From the NCBI GenBank assembly GCA_030583905.1, contig CP129481.1, positions 372,001 to 436,000 on the forward strand: a stretch of DNA of 64,000 bases, in the 5' to 3' direction. How positions within the stretch are numbered: position 1 is the stretch's first letter; each line of letters starts with the position of its first letter. Shown here in pieces: positions 51,131 through 59,163 of the stretch. Both the position numbers and the translations under genes were made by a program. Origin of the DNA: Anaerolineales bacterium (GTDB taxonomy: Bacteria; Chloroflexota; Anaerolineae; Anaerolineales; Villigracilaceae). Under the pieces are notes generated by a model that was not told where the DNA came from, ran no database searches, and saw only the letters and a list, made by a program, of their open reading frames with translations.

Positions 51131-52351
51131 ATGTCCTCGCTTGCAGACAAATTGAAGTCCCTGGGCGTAAAGACAGGGACTTCGCATCTTTCCAAGCCCG
51201 AACCTGCCAGCCATTCCATTGAATCGGTCGTGGCTGGGACATTTTTCCCCACACCGCGCGGAGAAGCCTTCGTCTCCGAACAGGTATTCGGAGAAGATTA
51301 CCTGCACGGGACCATCTCCCCCTATTCCAGATTTCCGCTTTCATTAATTTCGCAATGGGCGAACGATGCGCGTATCGCAGAGATGCCGATCCGCAAGTTC
51401 GCGTTTCTCGACACTGAAACATCCGGCGTCTCCGGCGGCACAGGGACATATGCCTTTCTGGTCGGCGCCGCTCGTTTCATGGACGATAAATTCGTGCTCA
51501 AGCAGTTCTTTCTGCGGGATCCGTCCGAAGAACCTGCCATGCTCGAAGCATTGATCCATTTTCTTGCGCCGTGCGAGGGATTGGTGACTTTCAACGGCAA
51601 ATCCTTCGATGCGCCTTTGTTGCGGACGCGCTATTCATTGCACCGCATCCCCGTGCCATTCAAGGAGTACGCCCATATTGACCTGTTGCCGCTGGCGAGA
51701 CGTTTGTGGCGGGACCGGCTCCCCTCGCGTGCGTTGAAATATCTCGAAGAGCACGTGCTGGGTTTCACGCGCACCTCGGAGGAAGTGCCTGGCTATGAGA
51801 TCCCCTGGTTGTATTTTGATTATCTGCGCAGCGGTGACGCGCGTCCGATGGGAGGTGTGTTCTATCACAACGCCATGGATGTGGTGGCGATGGCGGCGTT
51901 GCTCGGACACGTCAGTGAAATGCTGGCAGATCCCTATGATGGACGGGTTGAACATGGTCTCGATTTTATTGCGCTGGGAAAGTTGTTCGAGGATCTCGGT
52001 CACTGGGACGAGGCGGCGCGTCTGTATGAGCGTGGACTCGAGTCCGGATTGGAGGAATCAGATTTCGGCGTGGCGGTGAGGCGGCTTTCCACCCTGCAAA
52101 AGAGGCGCGGGGATGTGAGTCAGGCTGTGCGCTTGTGGGAGGAGGCTGCGGGGAAGGGTCATATCTATGCTCATATCGAACTGGCGAAATATTATGAGCA
52201 CAAAATGCGCGATGTGAAGCTGTCCATGAAGTGGGCGAAGTCTGCGCGCAAGGCAGTGGAAAAGTCGGACCTGCCTGAGTACATCCGCAGGCACTGGCTG
52301 GGTGAAATTGATCACAGGCTGGCGCGGCTGGAACGAAAAGCGGGTTTATAA
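51131..52351 (+). CDS. YprB-type RNase H-like exonuclease with TPR tail
   Basis: A 406-residue protein. Residues about 85-275 form a DEDD exonuclease-like domain (YprB, PF13482): FLDTETSG (DxE), FNGKSFDAPLL and YHNAMDVVAMA give the acidic residues. A C-terminal helical-repeat part (about 285-406) with RLYERGLESGL and LSMKWAKSARKA resembles TPRs. YprB proteins are predicted to trim single-stranded nucleic acid; partner and substrate are not known. The ribosome site is weak. Confidence 0.85.
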   Translation: MSSLADKLKSLGVKTGTSHLSKPEPASHSIESVVAGTFFPTPRGEAFVSEQVFGEDYLHGTISPYSRFPLSLISQWANDARIAEMPIRKFAFLDTETSGVSGGTGTYAFLVGAARFMDDKFVLKQFFLRDPSEEPAMLEALIHFLAPCEGLVTFNGKSFDAPLLRTRYSLHRIPVPFKEYAHIDLLPLARRLWRDRLPSRALKYLEEHVLGFTRTSEEVPGYEIPWLYFDYLRSGDARPMGGVFYHNAMDVVAMAALLGHVSEMLADPYDGRVEHGLDFIALGKLFEDLGHWDEAARLYERGLESGLEESDFGVAVRRLSTLQKRRGDVSQAVRLWEEAAGKGHIYAHIELAKYYEHKMRDVKLSMKWAKSARKAVEKSDLPEYIRRHWLGEIDHRLARLERKAGL

Positions 52352-52382
52352 TTGGGTAATCATTAAATTCGGAGGAGCTAGT

Positions 52383-52790
52383 ATGCAGATCATCGTTTCT
52401 CAAGAACAGGGCAAAGCCCCTGTGACCGTTCTGAAACTGGCGGGTCAGTTGGATGGACAGACCTATCAAAACCTGATCGCACAAGCCCAGGAGTTGTATA
52501 AGGGCGGCACGCAGAACATCCTGCTGGACATGGAAGAGTTGACGTACATCTCCAGTGCGGGGCTGGTTTCCCTGCATACCATTGCGCTGCTCTTGCGCGG
52601 TGAAACGCCGCCCGATCCCGAGCAGGGTTGGTCTGCCTTTAAGTCCATGGATAAGCCTCGCGATGGCGGGTCGAAGAACATCAAGCTGCTCAATCCGCGC
52701 CCGGAGATCGTCAGCGTGCTGGATATGGTCGGCTTCTCGGCGTTCTTCGAAATTTTCACGGACAAGCAAAAAGCGCTCGAATCTTTTTAG
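52383..52790 (+). CDS. STAS-domain anti-anti-sigma factor, copy 1
   Basis: A 135-residue single-domain protein. It has KLAGQLDGQTYQNLIAQAQ, ILLDMEELTYISSAGLVSLH with the phosphorylatable Ser in SSAGL, and a C-terminal helix. Such proteins bind anti-sigma kinases and are switched by phosphorylation. A loop of about 25 residues (GETPPDPEQGWSAFKS) is inserted before the last strand, shared with copy 2 at 54149. Start 52383 follows GGAGG. No anti-sigma kinase is adjacent. Confidence 0.9.
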   Translation: MQIIVSQEQGKAPVTVLKLAGQLDGQTYQNLIAQAQELYKGGTQNILLDMEELTYISSAGLVSLHTIALLLRGETPPDPEQGWSAFKSMDKPRDGGSKNIKLLNPRPEIVSVLDMVGFSAFFEIFTDKQKALESF

Positions 52791-52803
52791 AAACATATCA
52801 TTG

Positions 52804-52842
52804 ACAGCGATGCGGCAAACCTGCATCGCTGTTTCTTATTTA
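52804..52842 (+). terminator. Rho-independent terminator or attenuator
   Basis: ACAGCGATGC (52804-52813) and GCATCGCTGT (52823-52832) form a ten-base stem followed by TTCTTATTTA. It lies between the first STAS gene and the ferric-reductase-like gene and would limit read-through. Confidence 0.7.
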
Positions 52843-52854
52843 AAGGTGACCGAA

Positions 52855-54132
52855 ATGAAGCGAAACGTTGGAAATATCGTCTTTATTGCCCTTGTGGTGC
52901 TGACCGTGGCGGTGTGGATCATCTTCCCGCCGATCAATGACGGGCGGGAGAACTTCCTGCGCACATATGTAGGGGAGGTGCTCGGCTCCATCGTCATTGT
53001 ATTGATGTCGTTCTCGCTGTTCCTGTCGGCGCGCCCCAAATGGGCGGAACCGTATTTCGGCGGGCTGGACAAGATGTACCAGACGCATCGGCGCACATCC
53101 ACCAGCGCGTTTCTGCTCTTGTTCGTAAAACTCATGGTGGTCCCCATTACAACGGTCAACCTGCGGCTTGGAAATTATCTGGCGATCATCTCGTTCCTGG
53201 GAATAATTGCCATCGTCCTGCCGACGCTCGCCCCGCGTATTCCGATCTTGAACAAGCTGAGCGGTCCCACTTATGAGTCGTGGAAAAAATTGCATCGGTA
53301 CATCGGCATCTTTTTTATTCTGGGATACATCCATGCGCTGACCATTAATGCATTGAGCGCTTTCATCGCCATCAATTGGGTGCAGATCTTTTTCATCATC
53401 GGCGTCGTTTCCTATTTGTATACGGAAGTGTTCGGCAGATTTCTCAGGAAGTACGTCCCTTACACGGTGGAAGCCGTGAATCACCCAAACAAATCCGTCG
53501 CGGAAGTGGTTCTGCGCCCCAAAAAAGACCCGATCCCAAAACATCGTGCCGGTCAGTTTTTGTTCGTGCGCTTTTTAGGGGACAACACGTTAAACGAGTC
53601 GCATCCGTTCACGATCTCGAGCGCCCCAAATGAGAATGTATTGCGTCTCACCATCAAAGCCTGCGGCGACTTCACCCGTCATCTGTTCGCTAACTTGAAA
53701 GCCGGAATGGATGCGGTCATCGAAGGCGCGTATGGGATGTTCGATTACAAGACGGGCGGTCAGAAACAGATTTGGATCGCGGGCGGCATCGGTGTGACGC
53801 CTTTTCTCTCGTTCATTCGGGACCTGGAAGCTGGTCTTGACCGTGATGTGGACTTTTACTACACCGTCAGGCACCGCGAAGAAGCCGTCTTTGTGGATGA
53901 GATCGAAGCGGCAGGGACCAGGCATCCGCGATTGAAGACGCGCGTCCGCTTCTCCTCCGTGGATGGATCATTAAGTGTGGATGAGATCATCGCCAATGCA
54001 GGCGGCAGTCTGCACGGATACGATATCTATATGTGCGGTCCGCTGCCAATGGTGCAGGCTTTTGAGCAGAAATTTCTCGAAGCGGGTATCCCGGCGGCGA
54101 ATATCCATTTTGAAGAATTTAATTTTCGATAA
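52855..54132 (+). CDS. Ferric-reductase-like transmembrane oxidoreductase with FAD/NAD(P) domain
   Basis: A 425-residue membrane flavoprotein. About six spans (1-200) include candidate heme His in MYQTHRRTSTSAFL and KKLHRYIGIFFILGYIHAL. Residues about 210-425 are a ferredoxin-reductase domain: HPFTISSAP for FAD, GGIGVTPFLSFI for NAD(P) and YMCGPLPMV. It should move electrons from NAD(P)H through FAD and heme across the membrane, to iron, oxygen or a quinone. Start 52855 follows AAAGGTGACC. Flanked on both sides by STAS genes. Confidence 0.9.
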   Translation: MKRNVGNIVFIALVVLTVAVWIIFPPINDGRENFLRTYVGEVLGSIVIVLMSFSLFLSARPKWAEPYFGGLDKMYQTHRRTSTSAFLLLFVKLMVVPITTVNLRLGNYLAIISFLGIIAIVLPTLAPRIPILNKLSGPTYESWKKLHRYIGIFFILGYIHALTINALSAFIAINWVQIFFIIGVVSYLYTEVFGRFLRKYVPYTVEAVNHPNKSVAEVVLRPKKDPIPKHRAGQFLFVRFLGDNTLNESHPFTISSAPNENVLRLTIKACGDFTRHLFANLKAGMDAVIEGAYGMFDYKTGGQKQIWIAGGIGVTPFLSFIRDLEAGLDRDVDFYYTVRHREEAVFVDEIEAAGTRHPRLKTRVRFSSVDGSLSVDEIIANAGGSLHGYDIYMCGPLPMVQAFEQKFLEAGIPAANIHFEEFNFR

Positions 54133-54148
54133 TCATCAGGAGAACATC

Positions 54149-54553
54149 ATGCAGATTTCTTTTTCCCAACAGGCAGGCGTGACCGTTATGCACATCGCGG
54201 GCGATGTGGACGCGTCGAATTACACCGACGTGATCGACAAGGCACAGGCTGCCTACGATGAAGGCACGCGCAACCTGCTCGTGGACTTGAGCAAGGTTCC
54301 ATACGTCAGCAGTGCCGGTTTGATGGCATTGCACACGCTGGCGTTGATCTTCATGGGGCAGTCCATTAATAATAAGGATGGGGGCAGACCTGCCTTCCGC
54401 GCGATCAACCCGCAGCAGGACATCTCTGCGCGCGAACGGATGAAATTGTTGAATCCACAGCCTGCGGTCGAACAGGTGCTGAGTGTGGTCGGTTTGTCGG
54501 CATTTTTCGAGGTGTATTCCGACCTTGAGACGGCGTTAAAGTCGTTCCAGTAG
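54149..54553 (+). CDS. STAS-domain anti-anti-sigma factor, copy 2
   Basis: A 134-residue paralogue of the protein at 52383. HIAGDVDASNYTDVIDKAQ, LLVDLSKVPYVSSAGLMALH with the SSAGL phosphosite and a matching loop (MGQSINNKDGG) are present; both end LSAFFE or FSAFFE. It starts 17 bases after the oxidoreductase with AGGAG, so it belongs to that operon. The two copies flank the oxidoreductase, suggesting duplication before or around it. Confidence 0.9.
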   Translation: MQISFSQQAGVTVMHIAGDVDASNYTDVIDKAQAAYDEGTRNLLVDLSKVPYVSSAGLMALHTLALIFMGQSINNKDGGRPAFRAINPQQDISARERMKLLNPQPAVEQVLSVVGLSAFFEVYSDLETALKSFQ

Positions 54554-54634
54554 GCGTCCTTTATATTTTACGAATGCGTAAGAATAACGCGCGCGTGCCC
54601 GTCTGAAGGGAAAATCCATCCATACGAGGGCAGA

Positions 54635-55099
54635 ATGTCTCGAAGAAAAAATACAAGAAGAAGCAGTCTCAACTCCCGCAGCGGACTTTCCGCCACGTTG
54701 CGGAAGCCCGCTGTGCAGTTGGCGATGGTCGCGTTCATTGCCTTGATCGTTTATTTGATCGCATCCGCGGGCGGCAATGCCGCATTGGCACGCGAAGTCA
54801 ATGTGGCGCAGGCGTACGAAATGTATCAACAGGACGATGTATTCGTGTTGGATGTCCGCACACAGCAGGAGTGGGATGAATACCACGCTCCGAACACCAC
54901 GCTCATTCCGTTGGACCAACTTCCGGCACGTTTGAGCGAAGTGCCGAAGGACAAAGAAATTCTGGTCGTCTGCCGCTCCGGCAACCGCAGTCAGGAGGCG
55001 CGTGATATCCTGTTGAATGCGGGATACAGCGCCACCAGCATGGCGGGCGGATTGCTCGACTGGCGCGCCAGCGGTTATCCTGTGGAAAGCGGACAATAG
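54635..55099 (+). CDS. Membrane-anchored rhodanese-like protein
   Basis: A 154-residue protein. A basic N-terminus, one span (about 25-46, LAMVAFIALIVYLIASAGG), then a rhodanese domain: DVFVLDVRTQQEWDEYHAPN, LIPLDQL and the active-site loop VVCRSGNRSQEA with Cys. It likely transfers sulfane sulfur or senses redox outside the membrane. Length is typical for single-domain exported rhodaneses. Same direction as the STAS cluster but 81 bases away. Confidence 0.92.
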   Translation: MSRRKNTRRSSLNSRSGLSATLRKPAVQLAMVAFIALIVYLIASAGGNAALAREVNVAQAYEMYQQDDVFVLDVRTQQEWDEYHAPNTTLIPLDQLPARLSEVPKDKEILVVCRSGNRSQEARDILLNAGYSATSMAGGLLDWRASGYPVESGQ

Positions 55100-55150
55100 A
55101 GGATAGACAGGAAAGTAACGTATAATCCGCCACGAATAAAGGAGAGATCT

Positions 55151-55327
55151 ATGTGTATCATCTGTGCATCCATCCCCGCTGTGGCGGCTGTCGGTGCGAA
55201 AGTCAATGCGAACCAGTTGAATCAGCCGCAGGAAAAGAGAAAACCGATCGGCAAGATCACCGGGCTGTTGATCGGCTCCTTGATGATCGCCTCGGTCATT
55301 TATCACACCCTGCGTTGGCAGGAATAA
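55151..55327 (+). CDS. Small membrane protein, 58 residues, unknown
   Basis: A short gene: ATG 55151 is preceded by AAAGGAG at good spacing and the frame ends TAA 55325-55327. The protein begins MCIICASIPAVAAVGAK with a CxxC pair and ends with one span (GLLIGSLMIASVIYH). Directly followed by a strong terminator, which supports a real transcript. I do not recognise it. The CIIC could bind metal, heme or a lipid, or form part of a signal. Confidence 0.7.
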   Translation: MCIICASIPAVAAVGAKVNANQLNQPQEKRKPIGKITGLLIGSLMIASVIYHTLRWQE

Positions 55328-55338
55328 ATTACACGCTG

Positions 55339-55377
55339 TACCAAAAGGCGCGGATGTGACATCCGCGCCTTTTGGTA
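55339..55377 (+). terminator. Strong terminator hairpin after the small membrane protein
   Basis: TACCAAAAGGCGCGGATG (55339-55356) and its complement (55360-55377) form an 18-base stem with a TGA loop. It separates this transcript from the fur promoter downstream. Confidence 0.88.
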
Positions 55378-55396
55378 TATATCGGTATCTCATTGC

Positions 55397-55446
55397 TTGA
55401 CATGGCGGTTTAATTCCTTTATACTTATTGAAAATGATTTTCAATA
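55397..55446 (+). promoter_or_regulatory. Consensus promoter overlapped by a Fur-type box
   Basis: TTGACA (55397-55402), a 17-base spacer and TATACT (55420-55425) make a near-perfect sigma-70-type promoter. Starting at 55426 is TATTGAAAAT-G-ATTTTCAATA, a perfect 21-base palindrome of the Fur/Zur type (TGAAAATGATTTTCA core). It lies just after the -10 box, so binding should block initiation. The regulated gene is the Fur-family regulator itself and probably the metal transporter downstream. Confidence 0.9.
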
Positions 55447-55461
55447 ACGGAATGAGTTAAC

Positions 55462-55881
55462 ATGTCTGCTGAAATGTGGCTGGAACAATTGCATGACAAC
55501 GGGTACCGCATCACGGCGGCGCGGCGGGCAGTGGTGGATGCGGTCTACGGCTCGACCCACGCGTTAACCCCTGTCGAAGTGTATGACAGGGCGCGCAAGA
55601 AATACCGCGCCTTGGGATTGGTCACGGTGTATCGCACGCTCGAAAAACTCGAGGAACAGCATCTCATTCAGCGCGTGCACCAGCCGCAGGGATGTCAGGC
55701 ATTCATCTCGGCAGGTATCGGTCATCAGCACCTGTTGCTATGCAAGAATTGCGGCGAAGTCGCCTTCTTTGAAGGTGACGATCTTGATGCGCTGACCACA
55801 TCCATTGCGAGGAAAACCGGCTACAAAATCCAGGAACATTGGCTGCAATTGTTCGGTTTGTGCGCGAATTGCCATAAATAA
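55462..55881 (+). CDS. Fur-family metal-dependent repressor
   Basis: A 139-residue Fur/Zur-type protein. Winged helix with YRITAARRAVVDAVYGSTHALTPVEVYDRARK, recognition helix LGLVTVYRTLEKLEEQHLI, then the metal region GIGHQHLLLCKNCG and the second Cys pair CANCH at the end, which together make the structural zinc site. Adjacency to a zinc/manganese-type importer suggests a Zur-like role. Expression is driven by a consensus promoter with a perfect Fur-type box, so it is likely autorepressed. Confidence 0.93.
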   Translation: MSAEMWLEQLHDNGYRITAARRAVVDAVYGSTHALTPVEVYDRARKKYRALGLVTVYRTLEKLEEQHLIQRVHQPQGCQAFISAGIGHQHLLLCKNCGEVAFFEGDDLDALTTSIARKTGYKIQEHWLQLFGLCANCHK

Positions 55882-55894
55882 AAGGACCTGCGAG

Positions 55895-55916
55895 ATCCCT
55901 CACTGCGGTGGGGGAT
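55895..55916 (+). promoter_or_regulatory. Hairpin between fur and znuA
   Basis: ATCCCTCAC faces GTGGGGGAT around TGCG, followed by AAAAATTAGGAG. It lies in the gap between the regulator and the binding-protein gene. It may be a weak attenuator or RNA-stability hairpin. Confidence 0.45.
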
Positions 55917-55934
55917 AAAAATTAGGAGTTTCAA

Positions 55935-56891
55935 ATGAAAAAGATTTTCAATACCATTATTGGATTAAGTGCCCTTACGCTTCTTATCCTGATCTCGTGC
56001 GGACCTGCCCCTCAAAGCAGTGACGGCGGCTTGAGCGTTCTCGCCTCTACCTCTGTGCTGGCAGACGTTGCCCGGAACGTGGCAGGCGACCGCGTGGAAG
56101 TCAAATCCCTGCTGCCCATCGGCGCGGATCCGCATGCCTACCAGCCCGCCCCGTCGGATGTGGCGAAGATCGCCGAAAGCAATGTTCTGATCCTGAACGG
56201 CATTGAATATGAGCATTTCATCGAGTCACTGATCGAGAATGCGGGCGGCGAGAGGCTTGTCATCGAAGCCACGCATGGATTGGAACCGCGCGAATTGGAG
56301 GAACATGCCGAGGATGACGATCATGCTGAAGAAGCAGAATCAGGCGAAGAGCACGGTCACGAGGCGGGCGATCCGCATATGTGGCTTGACCCGAATCTCG
56401 TCATCACCTACGTGGAAAATATCCGCGATGGTTTGATCTCCGCTGACCCCGATGGTGCGGAGGTATATCGCGCGAACGCGGATGAGTACATTGCGCAATT
56501 GCAGGAGTTGGATGCGTGGATCACTGCGCAGGTCGAGACCATCCCTGCTGAAAATCGCTTATTGGTGACCAATCATGAGTCGCTTGGGTATTTTGCGGAA
56601 CGGTATGGCTTTGAGGTGGTGGATACGATCCTGGCAAGTTTCAGTTCCGGTTCGAGCGCGTCGGCGCAGGAGATTGCGGCAACAGTGAACGCCATCCGCG
56701 CCTCGGGTGCGTCCGCCATATTTTTGAGCGAGGTTGAAAATGCAAAGATGGCAAACCAGATCGCGGAGGAAACAGGCGTGATCGTGGTGGCTGACCTGCA
56801 TATCGAGTCGCTGACGAACGGCGCACCCGCCGCAACCTATCTTGACATGATGCGTCATAATGTCTCCCGCATTGTGGACGCTTTGAAGTAA
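55935..56891 (+). CDS. znuA: Zinc/manganese ABC transporter binding lipoprotein
   Basis: A 318-residue cluster A-I binding protein. Lipobox ILISC; metal-ligand regions GADPHAYQPAPSD (His), HMWLDP (His) and the C-lobe SLGYFAERYGFEV and LSEVENAKMANQIAEET. A charged His-rich loop (about 120-150, with HAEDDDHAEE and EEHGHE) is typical for zinc-type proteins. It captures the metal outside the membrane. Starts after AGGAG and is followed by the ATPase and permease genes. Zinc is favoured over manganese because of the loop and the Fur-type regulator. Confidence 0.93.
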   Translation: MKKIFNTIIGLSALTLLILISCGPAPQSSDGGLSVLASTSVLADVARNVAGDRVEVKSLLPIGADPHAYQPAPSDVAKIAESNVLILNGIEYEHFIESLIENAGGERLVIEATHGLEPRELEEHAEDDDHAEEAESGEEHGHEAGDPHMWLDPNLVITYVENIRDGLISADPDGAEVYRANADEYIAQLQELDAWITAQVETIPAENRLLVTNHESLGYFAERYGFEVVDTILASFSSGSSASAQEIAATVNAIRASGASAIFLSEVENAKMANQIAEETGVIVVADLHIESLTNGAPAATYLDMMRHNVSRIVDALK

Positions 56892-56935
56892 GATTGAAGG
56901 GAAGCGGATGCGTCCGTGATGCGTAAATAAAAATC

Positions 56936-57745
56936 ATGTCTCATATTCCTCATCGACTCGAAGTACAAAACATCAACATCGGCTACGGCGAAAAGATCAT
57001 CCTGCGCGGACTGTCGTTTCAGATACCGCATGGCGCGCGCGTTGCCGTGGTCGGACCGAACGGCGCGGGCAAGTCCACGCTGTTCAAGGCACTGGTCGGC
57101 TTGCTGCCGCTGCAAAGCGGACGCATCTTGATCCATGGCGAGCCGCTTGGCGCGCACCAGGATTGTGTGGCGTACGTGCCGCAACGCGAGGAGGTGGATT
57201 GGCGTTTTCCGGTTACGGTGGAGGATGTGGTCATGATGGGGCGTTTCGCACAGATCGGCTGGCTCAAGCGTCCGTTGGCGCGTGACAGGCAAATGGTTGC
57301 GAACAGCCTCGAGCAAATGGGGATCGCGGATCTTGCAGGTCAGCCCATCGGTCAACTTTCGGGAGGTCAGCAGCAGCGCGCTTTCCTCGCGCGCGCCATC
57401 GCTCAGGAACCGCATATCCTGTTGATGGATGAACCGTTCACCGGCGTGGATGTCACCACGCAGGAGGCGACCCTGCGCCTGCTCGATCATCTCAAAGAAA
57501 GACAGGTGACGACGGTCGTCTCCACCCATGATTTGAACCTCGCCGCCTCGCGCTTCGACCTTGTCATGCTTCTCAACCATCGGCTGATCGCCTACGGGGC
57601 GGCGGGACAGGTCTTTGTGAAGGAGAATCTCGCGCAGGCATTCGGTAACTCCCTGCTTGTGATGGAAAATGGCATGATGCTGGTGGATGAGTGCTGTCCG
57701 CCCGAAGGCGAGCATCACCATCACCATCATGGAGAGGCGCAATGA
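56936..57745 (+). CDS. znuC: Zinc/manganese ABC transporter ATPase
   Basis: A 269-residue ABC ATPase. Walker A GPNGAGKST, Q-loop YVPQREEVDW, signature LSGGQQQRAFLARAI, Walker B ILLMDEPFTGVD and switch His in STHDLN. The C-terminus ends in EGEHHHHHHGEAQ, six consecutive histidines, which may bind the transported metal on the inner face. Its stop overlaps the permease start as ATGA. It powers the metal importer. Confidence 0.95.
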   Translation: MSHIPHRLEVQNINIGYGEKIILRGLSFQIPHGARVAVVGPNGAGKSTLFKALVGLLPLQSGRILIHGEPLGAHQDCVAYVPQREEVDWRFPVTVEDVVMMGRFAQIGWLKRPLARDRQMVANSLEQMGIADLAGQPIGQLSGGQQQRAFLARAIAQEPHILLMDEPFTGVDVTTQEATLRLLDHLKERQVTTVVSTHDLNLAASRFDLVMLLNHRLIAYGAAGQVFVKENLAQAFGNSLLVMENGMMLVDECCPPEGEHHHHHHGEAQ

Positions 57746-58569
57746 CCTGGGTATTGGAGCCTCTCGCCTATCAATTCATGCAACGCGGACTGCTCGCGTC
57801 CGTCATCGTCGGCGTGTTGTGCGCGGTGATGGGCACGTATGTTGTTTTGCGCGGCATGGCATTTCTCGGTGATGCCATGGCGCACGCCATCCTGCCCGGC
57901 GTGGCGATCGCCTACATCTTCCGCGGCGACCTGCTCATCGGCGCGGGCGTGGCGGCGGTGGTTGTCGCCCTCATCATCGGATTATTCTCCCGCGAAGGCG
58001 TGGTCAAGGAGGACACCGCCATCGGCATCATGTTCGCGGCGGCGCTCTCGCTCGGTGTGGCATTGATCAGTTCCATGCAAACCTACGCCGTGGACCTGAG
58101 CCACATCCTGTTCGGGGACGTGCTCGGCGTCAGCAAAACGGATCTGTGGCTGATCGCCGGATTGAGTCTCGCCATCCTGCTTACGGTGGTTTTGCTTTTC
58201 AAGCCTTTCCTTGTCATCTCCTTTGACCCTGTCCTTGCCGCCACATTGCGCCTGCCCGCCGAACTCCTGCGGAATCTCATGCTCGTCTTGCTGGCATTGA
58301 CCGTAGTGGTTTCCCTGCAAACCGTGGGAGTCAGTCTCGCCGCCGCCATGCTGGTCACTCCAGCCGCGACCGCTTATCTGCTTACCCGCCGCCTGCTTCC
58401 CATGATGCTGGTCTCCGCCTCGATCGGCGCGGTCTCCTCGGTGATCGGTTTGTATTTCAGTTACTACCTCAACATCGTCTCCGGCTCCGCCATTGTATTG
58501 ACCGCCACCCTGTTCTTCCTGCTCGCTTTTGGGTGGAAGCGCCTGCACGGCAATAGTACCAACGGCTAA
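57742..58569 (+). CDS. znuB: Zinc/manganese ABC transporter permease
   Basis: A 275-residue permease with about eight spans of the ABC-3 family. Family segments are GTYVVLRGMAFLGDAMAHAILPG near residues 32-54, KEDTAIGIMFAAALSLGV and TVGVSLAAAMLVTPAATAYL. Start ATG 57742 overlaps the ATPase stop, and the frame upstream is the ATPase gene in another frame. It forms the membrane channel for the metal. Confidence 0.95.
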   Translation: MTWVLEPLAYQFMQRGLLASVIVGVLCAVMGTYVVLRGMAFLGDAMAHAILPGVAIAYIFRGDLLIGAGVAAVVVALIIGLFSREGVVKEDTAIGIMFAAALSLGVALISSMQTYAVDLSHILFGDVLGVSKTDLWLIAGLSLAILLTVVLLFKPFLVISFDPVLAATLRLPAELLRNLMLVLLALTVVVSLQTVGVSLAAAMLVTPAATAYLLTRRLLPMMLVSASIGAVSSVIGLYFSYYLNIVSGSAIVLTATLFFLLAFGWKRLHGNSTNG

Positions 58570-58659
58570 TCCCATATCCCCCTTAAGTTCATTGTGCATC
58601 CATCCGAAGTTCATATAATGCAATCACCAACCCACAAGAACAAAAGGAGATAGTTCCCC

Positions 58660-59103
58660 ATGGCAATTATTGAAGCATCCGCCACCATCAACAAATCCGC
58701 TGAAGAGATTTTCGCTTACATCACGGACCTCGAAAACCAAAAGAAGATCAGTTCCTACGTCACCGCAGTGGAAGTGCAGGGACCGATGCAGGTGGGCACC
58801 AAATACAAGATCACCACCAGCAGCAACGGCATGAATATCGACACCATGAATGAGATCGTCGGTTACGAGCCGAACCGCCTCTTCAGCGTCAAAACCTTCG
58901 CCCCGCCCCCCGCATCGGACATGGTCAACACCACCTTGCTCGAAGCCGAAGGCAGCGGCACCAAGGTCACCATGCAAATGGACACCAACCTCGTCCCAGC
59001 CGGGATGCCGTCCATGCCGGGCATGGAGGACATGATGAAGGGACAAATGACCAAACTCCTGCAAGACTCACTCGCAACGCTCAAGAAAAGCATGGAAGGT
59101 TAA
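58660..59103 (+). CDS. SRPBCC-family protein (polyketide cyclase/START-like)
   Basis: A 147-residue single-domain protein: MAIIEASATINKSAEEIFAYI, TDLENQKKISSYVTAVEVQG, then the closing helix with MMKGQMTKLLQDSLATLKKSME. This is the coenzyme-Q/polyketide-cyclase-like helix-grip fold. It likely binds a hydrophobic ligand, but none can be named. AGGAG lies upstream of the ATG. Followed by a strong terminator. Confidence 0.88.
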   Translation: MAIIEASATINKSAEEIFAYITDLENQKKISSYVTAVEVQGPMQVGTKYKITTSSNGMNIDTMNEIVGYEPNRLFSVKTFAPPPASDMVNTTLLEAEGSGTKVTMQMDTNLVPAGMPSMPGMEDMMKGQMTKLLQDSLATLKKSMEG

Positions 59104-59118
59104 CATTTCCGAAGAATT

Positions 59119-59148
59119 CTCCCGCCGAAAGATGGCGGGAGTTTTTTT
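59119..59148 (+). terminator. Rho-independent terminator
   Basis: CTCCCGCC (59119-59126) and GGCGGGAG (59134-59141) enclose seven bases and are followed by TTTTTTT. It ends the SRPBCC gene just before the peptidase start. Confidence 0.95.
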
Positions 59149-59163
59149 GTTAGAATTGCGTCC

